Shown here piece by piece: positions 1-9,319 of a stretch of DNA of 64,000 bases (positions are counted from its first letter, which is position 1; each line of letters opens with the position of its first letter). The translations under genes were made by a program, and so were the position numbers. The notes beneath the pieces were generated by a model. The model saw only the letters and a list, made by a program, of their open reading frames with translations. It was not told where the DNA came from and searched no databases. Source of the stretch: Cognatundibacterium jejuense (GTDB lineage Bacteria > Pseudomonadota > Gammaproteobacteria > Burkholderiales > Burkholderiaceae_D); NCBI RefSeq assembly GCF_014284255.1, contig NZ_JACOFV010000003.1, forward strand, positions 124,001 through 188,000. The letters are read 5' to 3'.

Positions 1-3000
1 AAGCCCAGCAGCGTCAAACGATGGGCGTACTGGTTGCGGAAATGCAAGTCAGTTTGCGCCAGGTTGAGAAAAATCTGGATGAATACTTCCGTGATCCGGG
101 CCATCATGAATCATTGAAAAACGTCGATGACGTATTGCATCAGATAGGCGGTGCATTGGCCATGTTGGATCAGGATGATGCGATGAAGGCCGTCAATCAG
201 ACACGTTCCTTGGTGGCCAAGTTTGCGATTCCAGTGAGTTCTGACGATGAGCCAGCCATTGCTGAACGCGTGGATGAGCATCAAAAAGTTGCGCAAAATA
301 TCGGCGCACTGAGCTTCTTTATCGAGACGCTGAAAGCACAGCCAGAAACGGCTAAGAAGAAATTCAGCTTTGATGAAGTTACTGGTACCTTCCGTTCGAA
401 TTTATTGGAAGCAGTGTCACATAAAGAACTATTACCGACAGCGGAAGACATTCAAAGCCCTGATACAACTGATACAACTGATAGCAACCAGCATCAAGAT
501 CATTCACAGGCATACGTGGCAACGGCTGAAGAAGAGTTGCTGCATCAGCAGCATGAATCTGCGCGTCTGGCCGTTTCTCTGTCTGAAAATCCGGAAGATA
601 AAGAGCTGCAAGCACAGCTCAAAGATTCTCTGGAGTCAGAACGTTCTGTGGCGAAATTGCTCGATGATACTAATGCAAGTGAACGAGCCAATGCAGCGAT
701 CGATCTATTGGCGCAGACAAACGAAGAACATTCTGCAGAGAACTTGCAAGATATCATTGCTGTTACTAGCGGCGCTGCTGAGCCAGTTCATGCGGACGTG
801 CATGTCGATTTGCCGCAAACAGATGAAGCTATTGATGCCGAACTGTTGGAGATATTCCTGAGCGAAGCTGAGGAAGTACTAGCGTTTGTGCAGGAAACTT
901 TGCCATTATCAAAACGCGATAGTGACAATCAAGAATATCTGACTAGCTTACGTCGTTCATTCCATACCTTGAAGGGCAGCAGCCGCATGGTAGGTTTGAA
1001 TGTGTTTGGTGAGACTGCCTGGAATATTGAGCAAGTCATGAACTCGTGGTTGTCTGAGTCACGCCCTGGTAATGACAATCTGTATGGTTTACTGGAACAT
1101 ACGGCAGCGGAAATGGTTTTGTGGGTTGGAGAACTCAAACAGCACGGGCATTCTGCAAGAACTGGCAACGCCATTATTGCTGCAGCAGAGCGCGTTAAAG
1201 CTGGTCTTGATTATCAGGAAGCGTCAATTGAAACGGCGATACATCCAGCACCCGTTGCAAATGCTACCCCTGCGGTCGATAATCATCTTGATGTCATTCT
1301 TGAAAAACATTCAGAGCTAGCAAGCCTCTCTGAATCTCCAGCCCCAACGCATGATCTGATTCACGATAATAAGCTTGCTGATGTTGGTTTAGAATCTCTG
1401 AATTTTGACCTCAATGAACTGCAAGTGAATGAGGCAATCGAACCACCTCACAATGAGGAAATCGTCGCGTCAGCCTTACCTGAAATTGAAGCCGTAAGTG
1501 TGCCAGAGTCAGGCGATCTGGAACCGTTTGATTTCGGAAGCGATATTTCTTTGCATAATGACATATCATCGAATCTGGCTACTCCTGTTGCACCAGCGTT
1601 TGAAGAATTGCCAGAAATGACAGATTCTGCTGTTGAGTTAACGCATGACCCAGAAGTTACTCATCATGTTGAGCAGTTAGCTCAGGCTCAAGCAGACTTG
1701 AACAAAGCAGCAGAATTTGCTGTAGATTTATCACCAACGCCAAGCATGGATGATCTGTTGGCCGCATCGTTAGGAACAACGACGACGATTGCTGCTGACG
1801 TCATTTTGCCGGAATTACTTGCTCCTGCCGCGCTCGTTGATACGGCGCCGAGCTCAGACGTGACGGTATCTGAACAAGTCCCAGAGCATGTCGCAGACCA
1901 CGGTGCAGAATTTATCGATGAACACGTAGCTTCAGAAAGTATTTCAGAACCTGTATCAAACGCACAAATTCTGGACTTCCCAGATTTGATCAAACCTGCG
2001 CAGAGTCTTGATGACAATATCAAACGCATCGGTGATCTCGAAATTAGTTTGCCCTTGTACTCAATTTACATGGCAGAAACCGATGAGATCGTGCGTTTCT
2101 TGTCGCAAGATTTTGCTGAATGGCGTCATGAGCCGCATCGTAACGTAACCACACATGCGATACACGCAAGTCATACTTTAGCGGGTAGTTCGGCCACTGT
2201 AGGTCTGAAACCATTGCAAGATTTGGCGCATAGTCTGGAACTGGTATTGCAAAGACTTGAACGTCATCCGGTCACTTTGCAAGCATCTGAATTTGATACT
2301 TTGCAGCACGCGCTGGAAACAGCGAAACGCATGCTGCAAAAATTTGCCTTGTCAGAAATTGCTGAATTTGCGCAAGACGATGTTCGTCAATTAGAACTCT
2401 TACTGCAGGATGTTATTTCTCGTTCTGATGCAGGTGCTGACGAAGAGTTTATTACTTCAACTAATGAAAAATTAGATTTGAAGGATTGGTCTGCAGATAA
2501 TGATGTAACGTCACAGACAACTGTTGCGAATGCGTCCGAAGATGCTGCGGCGCAACTTGTATCAACTGCATTGGCACATCAAATTGCTGATCAAAGTCTG
2601 CAAATTAAAGATGACCTGGATCTGGATCTATTGCCAGTATTCCTTGAAGAGGGGCATGATCTCTTGCCCATGGTTGGCCAATTACTACGCAACTGGCAAG
2701 AACATCCTTCTGATACCGCCATCCCTCAATCTATCGCGCGACTCATGCACACCATCAAGGGTAGTGCGCGGATGGCTGGTGCAATGGGCTTGGGGCAACA
2801 TATCCACGATATGGAAAGCCGTATCGAAAGTCTGATGCACGCAGGTAGCCTGGTGCGCCAACCTTTGTTAGAAGATTTGCTGGTCAGACACGATCACAGC
2901 ATGTTGCTGTTCGATCGATTGCAAAATCCGGATGCACATCCTGTGCCTATGCTCAACCAGGAGCCTCTGACAGCTGCGCAAGAGCTTGATCAATTCCAGG

Positions 3001-5030
3001 AAAGCGTCGCAGCAGGTGATGCAGAGCCAGCTCCAAGTACCGAAATGGTCAGCCTGAAGCCCGTCATGCCTTTGGCTGGTGCCACGGCAACCAAAGCGAT
3101 GCCAGCGTTGAATGCGGCCTTGAATGCGCCAGTTGCACCGGGTGCACCAGTTCCGCTAGTCAGGGTGCGCGCTGACGTACTTGATCGCTTAGTCAATCAG
3201 GCAGGTGAAGTTTCTATTTCGCGTTCACGTCTTGAGAATGAAGTCAGTACTTTGCGCTCTTCGCTTGGTGAGTTGACCGAAAACGTCACTCGTTTGCGCG
3301 ATCAGTTACGTGAAGTGGAAATTCAGGCTGAAACGCAGATTACTTCCCGTATGGCACATTCCGCCGATCGTGAGTTTGACCCTCTGGAATTTGACCGCTT
3401 TACGCGCTTGCAAGAATTGACGCGCATGATGGCTGAGAGCGTCAGCGACGTGGCAACCGTGCAAAACAATCTGCATCGTACAATCGATGGTGCCGCGACG
3501 AATCTGCATACGCAGGCTCGTTTGACACGTGAACTACAGCAAGATCTGATGCGCGTGCGTATGATTCCGTTCGCCAGCGTTTCTGAACGTCTATATCGCG
3601 TTGCACGCCAGACAGCTAAGGAAATTGATAAGCGCGTCAATCTGGATATCCGTGGAACCACAGTAGAGATGGACCGTGGCGTGTTGGAAAAAATGGTTGG
3701 CCCGTTTGAGCATTTGTTACGTAATGCAATCGTGCACGGTATCGAATCACGTCAAACACGTCGTCAGATTGGCAAAGATGAAACCGGTGAATTGCTCATC
3801 GAAGTGCGTCAAGAAGGTAACGAAGTCGTTATCCGCTTTAATGACGATGGTCAAGGTTTGAATTTAGCCAATATCCGCCAGAAAGCGCAAACTTTAGGCT
3901 TGTTGCTGGAAGGTGAAACCTTATCTGATGCAGAAACAGCGGGCATGATTTTTGAACCCGGTTTTTCAACAGCGACCGAGGTTACCGAGTTAGCTGGCCG
4001 TGGTGTGGGTATGGACGTGGTGCGGGCTGAAGCCGCAACCTTGGGTGGTCGGGTTGAGGTCTCCAGTGTTGAAGGTAAGGGTGCAGAATTTACGATTCAC
4101 TTGCCATTAACTCTGGCGGTGACACAGGTTGTGTTGCTGAGTTCTGGTGGTCGGACTTTTGCCGTACCGTCTGTTTTGGTAGAGCAAGTTCAGCATTTAA
4201 AGGCGAATGCTCTGGCAAACGCCTATAACGATGGTGCTGTTATCTGGCAGGATCAACGCGTCTCTATGCATTATTTATCTGCCTTGTTGGGTCACAGAGA
4301 TGCAGTGCCCCTGGCGCAGCAATACACACCGTTATTGATCATGAAGAGTGGTACTGACCGTGTCGCGATCCACGTGGATGATATCGTCGGTAACCGCGAG
4401 GTGGTGGTGAAAAACATCGGCCCACAATTATCTCGCATGATCGGTATCGCTGGCGCGACGGTGCTTGGTTCAGGTGAGATCGTATTGATTATTAATCCAG
4501 TGCCACTTGCGCATCGTCTTGAGCATGAACATGCGCGTTTGCCACAAGCCGGTACTGATGCAGTGAATGTGGGTGCAGTGGCTGATTTGCGGCAACAGCA
4601 GCAACAAACTGCTGTCAATACAGAGCCTGTACAAGGATTACGTACCCAGCATACCGTGATGGTTGTCGATGATTCTCTGACTGTACGTCGCGTCACGCAA
4701 CGTTTGCTGACACGTGAAGGCTATCAGGTGATTCTGGCTAAAGACGGTATTGATGCGTTGGAACAATTACAATCGGTGACGCCAGACATTATGTTGGTCG
4801 ACATTGAAATGCCGCGTATGGATGGTTTCGATCTGACCCGTAACGTGCGTAGCGACGCGCGTACTGCGCATGTTCCTATCATCATGATTACTTCACGTAC
4901 TGCCGATAAACACCGTAATTACGCCAGAGAATTAGGTGTCAATGAATACTTCGGTAAGCCTTATCGCGAGGATGATTTGATGGCGGCGATTGTGAAATTT
5001 GTCGGGAAAGATCAGGCAGTAATCGTTTGA
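1..5030 (+). CDS. pilL: PilL/ChpA-type hybrid histidine kinase (5' end outside window)
   Basis: Hybrid CheA-like kinase of the type IV pilus/Chp chemosensory pathway, cytoplasmic. The frame is open to the window edge, so the N-terminus is missing; the first visible ATG is at 21 and residues below count from it. Domains in order: a degenerate Hpt-like segment (HQIGGAL near residue 41), three canonical Hpt sites (H315 in HTLKGSS, H718 in HTLAGSS, H910 in HTIKGSA) separated by acidic low-complexity linkers, a CheA dimerisation region (about 1040-1190), HATPase (N-box Asn about 1235, DDGQGL, GRGVGMD), a CheW-like domain (about 1370-1500) and a C-terminal receiver with phosphoacceptor D1594 in LVDIEMPRMDG. 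Multiple Hpt domains plus a receiver is the ChpA/PilL layout rather than flagellar CheA. PilT and PilU are encoded about 45 kb away in this window. Very confident in the family. Confidence 0.95.
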   Translation, partial: AQQRQTMGVLVAEMQVSLRQVEKNLDEYFRDPGHHESLKNVDDVLHQIGGALAMLDQDDAMKAVNQTRSLVAKFAIPVSSDDEPAIAERVDEHQKVAQNIGALSFFIETLKAQPETAKKKFSFDEVTGTFRSNLLEAVSHKELLPTAEDIQSPDTTDTTDSNQHQDHSQAYVATAEEELLHQQHESARLAVSLSENPEDKELQAQLKDSLESERSVAKLLDDTNASERANAAIDLLAQTNEEHSAENLQDIIAVTSGAAEPVHADVHVDLPQTDEAIDAELLEIFLSEAEEVLAFVQETLPLSKRDSDNQEYLTSLRRSFHTLKGSSRMVGLNVFGETAWNIEQVMNSWLSESRPGNDNLYGLLEHTAAEMVLWVGELKQHGHSARTGNAIIAAAERVKAGLDYQEASIETAIHPAPVANATPAVDNHLDVILEKHSELASLSESPAPTHDLIHDNKLADVGLESLNFDLNELQVNEAIEPPHNEEIVASALPEIEAVSVPESGDLEPFDFGSDISLHNDISSNLATPVAPAFEELPEMTDSAVELTHDPEVTHHVEQLAQAQADLNKAAEFAVDLSPTPSMDDLLAASLGTTTTIAADVILPELLAPAALVDTAPSSDVTVSEQVPEHVADHGAEFIDEHVASESISEPVSNAQILDFPDLIKPAQSLDDNIKRIGDLEISLPLYSIYMAETDEIVRFLSQDFAEWRHEPHRNVTTHAIHASHTLAGSSATVGLKPLQDLAHSLELVLQRLERHPVTLQASEFDTLQHALETAKRMLQKFALSEIAEFAQDDVRQLELLLQDVISRSDAGADEEFITSTNEKLDLKDWSADNDVTSQTTVANASEDAAAQLVSTALAHQIADQSLQIKDDLDLDLLPVFLEEGHDLLPMVGQLLRNWQEHPSDTAIPQSIARLMHTIKGSARMAGAMGLGQHIHDMESRIESLMHAGSLVRQPLLEDLLVRHDHSMLLFDRLQNPDAHPVPMLNQEPLTAAQELDQFQESVAAGDAEPAPSTEMVSLKPVMPLAGATATKAMPALNAALNAPVAPGAPVPLVRVRADVLDRLVNQAGEVSISRSRLENEVSTLRSSLGELTENVTRLRDQLREVEIQAETQITSRMAHSADREFDPLEFDRFTRLQELTRMMAESVSDVATVQNNLHRTIDGAATNLHTQARLTRELQQDLMRVRMIPFASVSERLYRVARQTAKEIDKRVNLDIRGTTVEMDRGVLEKMVGPFEHLLRNAIVHGIESRQTRRQIGKDETGELLIEVRQEGNEVVIRFNDDGQGLNLANIRQKAQTLGLLLEGETLSDAETAGMIFEPGFSTATEVTELAGRGVGMDVVRAEAATLGGRVEVSSVEGKGAEFTIHLPLTLAVTQVVLLSSGGRTFAVPSVLVEQVQHLKANALANAYNDGAVIWQDQRVSMHYLSALLGHRDAVPLAQQYTPLLIMKSGTDRVAIHVDDIVGNREVVVKNIGPQLSRMIGIAGATVLGSGEIVLIINPVPLAHRLEHEHARLPQAGTDAVNVGAVADLRQQQQQTAVNTEPVQGLRTQHTVMVVDDSLTVRRVTQRLLTREGYQVILAKDGIDALEQLQSVTPDIMLVDIEMPRMDGFDLTRNVRSDARTAHVPIIMITSRTADKHRNYARELGVNEYFGKPYREDDLMAAIVKFVGKDQAVIV

Positions 5031-5050
5031 TGCCAGTCGTTTAAAACAAA

Positions 5051-5076
5051 AAAAGCAGGGGAAACCCTGCTTTTTT
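5051..5076. terminator. Intrinsic terminator between pilL and phrB
   Basis: Perfect stem AAAAGCAGGG / CCCTGCTTTT with a GAAA tetraloop. It has A-runs on one side and T-runs on the other, so it can serve both converging genes. Confidence 0.9.
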
Positions 5077-5089
5077 ATTTTTGCCTTGA

Positions 5090-6583
5090 TTAATGTTCTG
5101 ACTCCGTAGTGGTATCAATTTTCTTCACGACTGCATAGCGTGTCAGTGTTGCCTTTCGGGCGCTGTCATGGTCAACAATTGGATAAGGATAATGCTCACC
5201 AAGTTTGACACCTGCTTGCTGTAGCAGCAATGGAGCAGCTTTCCATGGTGCATGAATTGAGCGTTTATCCAACTTGCTTAATTGCGGCAGATAGCGACGT
5301 ATAAATTTTCCTTCCGCATCAAATTTCTCAGATTGTGTGATGGGATTGAATATCCGGAAATACGGTTGCGCATCGCAACCAGAAGAGGCAGCCCATTGCC
5401 ACCCACCGTTATTGGCAGACAAATCAAAGTCGTTTAACTTTTGCGCAAAATAAGCTTCCCCGCGACGCCAGTCTATACCAAGATCTTTGATCAGAAAGCA
5501 GGCTGTTACCATGCGCAGGCGGTTGTGCATATAACCCGTCTGATTCAGTTGATGCATCGCTGCGTCAACCAGCGGATAGCCGGTTTTTCCTTCACACCAC
5601 GCTTGAAAAAGCGCGTCGGCCTGCGTACCATTTTCCCATTGGATTGCATCATAGGCGGGTTTGAATGCTGAGGTTTCTACACGCGGATGATGATGCAAGA
5701 TCATGAAATAAAAATCACGCCAGATGAGTTCATTTAACCATATCTGCGCACCCTGATTTGCCGCGGTACGTATTTGTTGCATCGCTTCACGTACCAGATG
5801 TCGTATGGAAACGGTACCAAAACGCAGATGGACCGACAGATATGACGGCCCTTTAATTGCAGGAAAATCGCGTGCAATATCGTAATCTTTCATGCGATTC
5901 GTAAACTCATCCAGCAGTTGCTGCCCGCCAGACATGCCTGCCGGTAAGTTAATTGGATTTTGCTGTGCCTCAGCAAACCCTATTGCCGCTAATAGTGGAA
6001 CTTCAGAATGCGACACAGCTTTCAGATTTGCTGCATATTTTTCTACGGGATACGCTCGTGAATAAAAATCATCACTCTGCGTATAAAACTTTTTTAGCCA
6101 GGCATTTTTGTAAGGCGTAAATACTGAGAACGGCGTGTTCGATAACGATAAAACTTCCTCTTTTTCGAAAATGACCTGATCTTTGTAACTAATTAACTCG
6201 CAAGAAAGTGTCTTCAATGTCGTGGCAACCTGTTGATCGCGACGAATAGCAGCAGGCTCGTAATCATGATTGACGAAGACCGCCTGCGCACCAAATTCCG
6301 CAACTAATTCTGGTATGACATCAGTCGCTTCTCCATAGCGGACAATCAAACCTCCTCCAAGATCGAGCAAGGCTTGTTGCAATTCAATGACGCTGTCGTG
6401 AATAAATCTGATGCGCCTGTCATTTACAGGCAAATGGTCTAAGATGGTTTTGTCGAAAACAAATACGCCAATGACTTGCTTGCTTTGACGCAATGCTTGG
6501 AATAGTGCGGCATGATCAAAGCTTCGCAAATCCCGGCGGAACCAGACCAGGGAGAGAGGGAAGGGGGTGGTGATTTCACTCAT
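5090..6583 (-). CDS. phrB: Deoxyribodipyrimidine photo-lyase (CPD photolyase)
   Basis: Light-driven repair of cyclobutane pyrimidine dimers using FADH- and an antenna cofactor. 497 residues, the usual class I length (E. coli 472). The N-terminal alpha/beta antenna domain opens with LVWFRRDLRSFDHAAL. The C-terminal FAD domain carries the family signature around residues 390-412 (NNGGWQWAASSGCDAQP followed by YFRIFNP). The ATG at 6583 is the first good start, and the gene faces away from yqgE across an 85-nt gap that must hold both promoters. It ends against the shared terminator with pilL. A cryptochrome is the alternative, but the ASSGCDAQ signature favours CPD photolyase. Confidence 0.93.
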   Translation of the reverse strand: MSEITTPFPLSLVWFRRDLRSFDHAALFQALRQSKQVIGVFVFDKTILDHLPVNDRRIRFIHDSVIELQQALLDLGGGLIVRYGEATDVIPELVAEFGAQAVFVNHDYEPAAIRRDQQVATTLKTLSCELISYKDQVIFEKEEVLSLSNTPFSVFTPYKNAWLKKFYTQSDDFYSRAYPVEKYAANLKAVSHSEVPLLAAIGFAEAQQNPINLPAGMSGGQQLLDEFTNRMKDYDIARDFPAIKGPSYLSVHLRFGTVSIRHLVREAMQQIRTAANQGAQIWLNELIWRDFYFMILHHHPRVETSAFKPAYDAIQWENGTQADALFQAWCEGKTGYPLVDAAMHQLNQTGYMHNRLRMVTACFLIKDLGIDWRRGEAYFAQKLNDFDLSANNGGWQWAASSGCDAQPYFRIFNPITQSEKFDAEGKFIRRYLPQLSKLDKRSIHAPWKAAPLLLQQAGVKLGEHYPYPIVDHDSARKATLTRYAVVKKIDTTTESEH

Positions 6584-6604
6584 AAAATGCTGTAAATCAA
6601 TAGA

Positions 6605-6663
6605 CTAAGGGTAGTATTACACCTTAGCACACATCGAAAAAACACGTTAAAACTGCTAGAATA
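6605..6663. promoter_or_regulatory. phrB/yqgE divergent promoter region
   Basis: Contains an inverted repeat CTAAGG-N12-CCTTAG (6605-6610/6623-6628) and a TAGAAT -10-like box at 6658-6663 with TCGAAA 17 nt upstream (6635-6640). If this is the real promoter, transcription would start at or just after the ATG at 6669. Both elements are imperfect. Confidence 0.35.
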
Positions 6664-6668
6664 CGAGG

Positions 6669-7349
6669 ATGGTGAAGCAAATAAAAACCCTCAAAACAGA
6701 CTTGGCTGGTAACAAGTCTGCGCCTTCAATGGCATTGTCAGACACAGATGGTTCTGCGACTGATGAAAAAAGTTCGTCTACCGAGTTAAATCTGACCAAT
6801 CACTTCCTGATTGCCATGCCATCTATGCAAGATCCGGTGTTTGGCGGCTCGGTGGTGTTTATCTGTGAGCACAGCCCGCGTGGGGCAATGGGAATGTTGA
6901 TTAATCGCCCAACGGACATGAATGTTGCTGGTCTGTTTGATCGCATTGATCTCAAGCTGGAAAATATTCCTGATTCACACCCTATGGGTAAAGATCCTGT
7001 CATGTTTGGTGGGCCGGTTCAAGACGATAGAGGCTTTGTTTTGCACGCCCCAGTTGGCAAATACACTTCTTCATTGCAGGTTACCGATGATATTGCTTTC
7101 ACGACATCGCGTGATGTGCTCGAAGCGATCGCTGCTGGTGATGGCCCTGATCGCGTTCTGATGAGTGTCGGTTACGCAGGTTGGGGTGCCGGACAATTGG
7201 AAAAAGAAATACTCGATAATCAATGGCTGACCGTCCTTGCTGACCCGGAGATCGTGTTTTCTTTGCCGCTCGAAGAACGTTTTAATGCAGCCATTAAATT
7301 GTTAGGGATTGATCCCCTGATGCTGGCGACGATAGCGGGGCATGCCTGA
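6669..7349 (+). CDS. yqgE: YqgE/AlgH family protein (UPF0301)
   Basis: Conserved cytoplasmic protein of unknown biochemical role, very commonly paired with ruvX. Family homology begins only at about residue 42 (LTNHFLIAMPSM) and runs through GGSVVFICEH, GAMGMLINRP and GGPVQ to the end. The 226-residue frame is therefore about 40 residues longer than typical family members. The ATG at 6669 has GAGG almost touching it, and a candidate -10 box ends only 5 nt upstream, so the start is doubtful; the next in-frame ATG is 6729. Its stop overlaps the ruvX start by one base, making it the first gene of the ruvX-pyrRBC' operon. Confidence 0.85.
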   Translation: MVKQIKTLKTDLAGNKSAPSMALSDTDGSATDEKSSSTELNLTNHFLIAMPSMQDPVFGGSVVFICEHSPRGAMGMLINRPTDMNVAGLFDRIDLKLENIPDSHPMGKDPVMFGGPVQDDRGFVLHAPVGKYTSSLQVTDDIAFTTSRDVLEAIAAGDGPDRVLMSVGYAGWGAGQLEKEILDNQWLTVLADPEIVFSLPLEERFNAAIKLLGIDPLMLATIAGHA

Positions 7350-7759
7350 TGCAAGACGCAGCGCGTATATCTGCAGAAGGTACGGTTCTGGCATTCGATT
7401 TTGGGTTGAAACGGATAGGCGTCGCGGTCGGGAATACTTTCCTCAGACAAGCTGAACCCTTAGCAATTATTCATGCCACGACAAATGACGCCAAATTTGC
7501 CGAAGTGGCCGCACTGATTAAAAACTGGCAACCGGTATTATGCGTGGTTGGTTTGCCTATGCACCCTGACGGTGAAGCACATGAAATGACGCAACGCTGC
7601 ACGCGGTTTGCGAATCAGCTACAAGGTCGATTTAGTTTGCCGACGGTATTGGTTGATGAACGCTACACATCAGCGGTACTCAATGGACAACGCGGTGAAC
7701 ACATTGACGATGACGCCGCGGCTTTAATTCTGCAACAATATTTTGACGAGACACTATGA
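7349..7759 (+). CDS. ruvX: Putative Holliday junction resolvase RuvX (YqgF)
   Basis: RNase H-fold nuclease family implicated in pre-16S rRNA 5' maturation and Holliday junction resolution. 136 residues, normal length. The first acidic residue is D17 in LAFDFGLKRIGVAVG; the family's later motifs VVGLPMHPDG, VDERYTS and DDDAAALIL are all present, so the active site looks intact. It starts on the last base of the yqgE stop and its own stop overlaps pyrR by four bases (ATGA), so it is translationally coupled on both sides. Confidence 0.92.
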   Translation: MQDAARISAEGTVLAFDFGLKRIGVAVGNTFLRQAEPLAIIHATTNDAKFAEVAALIKNWQPVLCVVGLPMHPDGEAHEMTQRCTRFANQLQGRFSLPTVLVDERYTSAVLNGQRGEHIDDDAAALILQQYFDETL

Positions 7760-8271
7760 CCTCTCTTGCAAGTAACCTCAATGCAGAAGCGCTATACCAG
7801 CAGCTTTTAAATCACATCAAAACCCACATCACAACTGTTGCCTATCCTATTTCTATCGTTGGCATTTACTCTGGCGGAGTCTGGATTGCAGAGCGGCTGG
7901 TGAGGGATTTAGGATTAACCAACAATGCAGGTCAGATTGACGTCTCTTTTTATCGCGATGATTACGCTGCCAAAGGTTTGCACGCGGAGGTGAAACCTAC
8001 CCACATTCCTTTTGAAGTGGATGGTGCCCATATTCTTTTGGTCGACGATGTTTTATATACTGGCCGTACTACCCGCGCCGCTATCAACGAATTATTTGAC
8101 TATGGCCGGCCAGCTCGCGTCATGCTTGCAGCACTGGTTGATCGTGGTGGTCGTGAGCTGCCAGTCACTGCTGATTTTATTGCTCATGTCGCTTCATTTG
8201 AACCCGCCGTCTCTGTCAATCTGCAACGTGCAGACGATGGCACACTAAGTTTCTCTATTGATCATGCATAA
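7756..8271 (+). CDS. pyrR: Bifunctional pyr operon regulator / uracil phosphoribosyltransferase PyrR
   Basis: Type I phosphoribosyltransferase fold: uracil + PRPP to UMP. In Gram-positives the family is also an RNA-binding attenuator of pyr operons. The PRPP-binding loop is at about residues 97-110 ([15 protein letters not shown]), with [12 protein letters not shown] after it. 171 residues, standard. It overlaps ruvX by 4 nt and pyrB by 8 nt. I found no leader anti-antiterminator ahead of the operon, so whether this copy regulates by RNA binding cannot be told from sequence; the enzymatic role is safer. Confidence 0.92.
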   Translation: MTSLASNLNAEALYQQLLNHIKTHITTVAYPISIVGIYSGGVWIAERLVRDLGLTNNAGQIDVSFYRDDYAAKGLHAEVKPTHIPFEVDGAHILLVDDVLYTGRTTRAAINELFDYGRPARVMLAALVDRGGRELPVTADFIAHVASFEPAVSVNLQRADDGTLSFSIDHA

Positions 8272-9238
8272 TCCCCAATTAAACAAACATGGTGAGCTTC
8301 AGCATTTGCTGACGATAGAAGGCTTACCAAAATCCATTATCAATCACATTCTTGACACCGCCTCGTCGTTTGTCAGCGTCAGTGACCGGGAAGTCAAAAA
8401 AGTCCCGCTGATGCGCGGTAAGAGTGTTTTCAATCTGTTTTTTGAAAACTCTACCCGCACCCGTACCACATTTGAAATTGCGTCCAAGCGTTTATCTGCC
8501 GACGTGATCAATCTAAATATCGCGGCATCGAGTACCAGTAAAGGTGAATCGCTGCTCGATACGATAGATAATCTGGCGGCGATGCATGCCGATATGTTTG
8601 TCGTACGTCACGCTACGTCTGGTGCGCCATTCCTGATTGCCAAACATCTCAATGATACGAAGCAACACCATGTTCACGTTGTGAATGCAGGTGATGGTCG
8701 CCATGCGCACCCGACCCAGGGTTTACTCGATATGTACACCATCCGTCATTACAAAAAAGATTTTACGAATCTCACTGTCGCAATTGTTGGTGACGTATTG
8801 CATAGCCGTGTTGCCCGTTCGGACATTCATGCGTTGACCACTTTGGGTGTTCCTGAAGTTCGTGTTATCGGGCCGCACACTTTGCTGCCGGGTGGCTTGG
8901 AGCAAATGGGTGTACGTGTGTTTACCGATATGAACGAAGGTTTGAAAGGCGTCGATGTCATCATCATGTTGCGTCTGCAAAACGAACGCATGAGTGGTGC
9001 GTTGCTGCCCTCAGCGCAGGAATATTTTAAAAGCTACGGTTTGACCCCGGAACGACTGGCGCTGGCGCATCCGGATGCGATTGTGATGCATCCAGGGCCA
9101 ATGAATCGTGGCGTGGAGATCGACTCTGCTGTCGCAGATGGTCCGCAGGCTGTGATTTTGCCGCAAGTGACGTTTGGTATCGCTGTCCGTATGGCAGTGA
9201 TGAGTATCGTTGCAGGCAATAGCGGCGGCGACATTTGA
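8264..9238 (+). CDS. pyrB: Aspartate carbamoyltransferase catalytic subunit
   Basis: Carbamoyl phosphate + aspartate to carbamoyl aspartate, the committed step of UMP synthesis. The carbamoyl-phosphate motif STRTRT is at residues 63-68, HPTQGLLD and the C-terminal [11 protein letters not shown] motif follow. I chose the ATG at 8264 (324 residues); a TTG at 8258 in the same frame would add two residues. It overlaps the pyrR end by 8 nt. The next gene encodes a dihydroorotase-like protein without metal ligands, which fits the class A ATCase found in Pseudomonas and Burkholderia, where PyrB needs PyrC' to assemble. Confidence 0.95.
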   Translation: MHNPQLNKHGELQHLLTIEGLPKSIINHILDTASSFVSVSDREVKKVPLMRGKSVFNLFFENSTRTRTTFEIASKRLSADVINLNIAASSTSKGESLLDTIDNLAAMHADMFVVRHATSGAPFLIAKHLNDTKQHHVHVVNAGDGRHAHPTQGLLDMYTIRHYKKDFTNLTVAIVGDVLHSRVARSDIHALTTLGVPEVRVIGPHTLLPGGLEQMGVRVFTDMNEGLKGVDVIIMLRLQNERMSGALLPSAQEYFKSYGLTPERLALAHPDAIVMHPGPMNRGVEIDSAVADGPQAVILPQVTFGIAVRMAVMSIVAGNSGGDI

Positions 9239-9319
9239 TGAATCGTACAAGCTCATCAGGTTGTCAAGTTGGTAGTTCAAAGACCACCTGATTGTGGCGA
9301 TGTCCTGGGAATAAAGAAC

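Noticed and set aside
7600..7780. PyrR-binding attenuator within the pyr operon
   Set aside because: ruvX and pyrR overlap by 4 nt, leaving no untranslated leader in which an attenuator could fold ahead of pyrR or pyrB.
9269..9319. Longer N-terminus for the dihydroorotase homologue
   Set aside because: The upstream part is not an amidohydrolase sequence and uses a non-ATG start; ATG 9320 starts the conserved fold.
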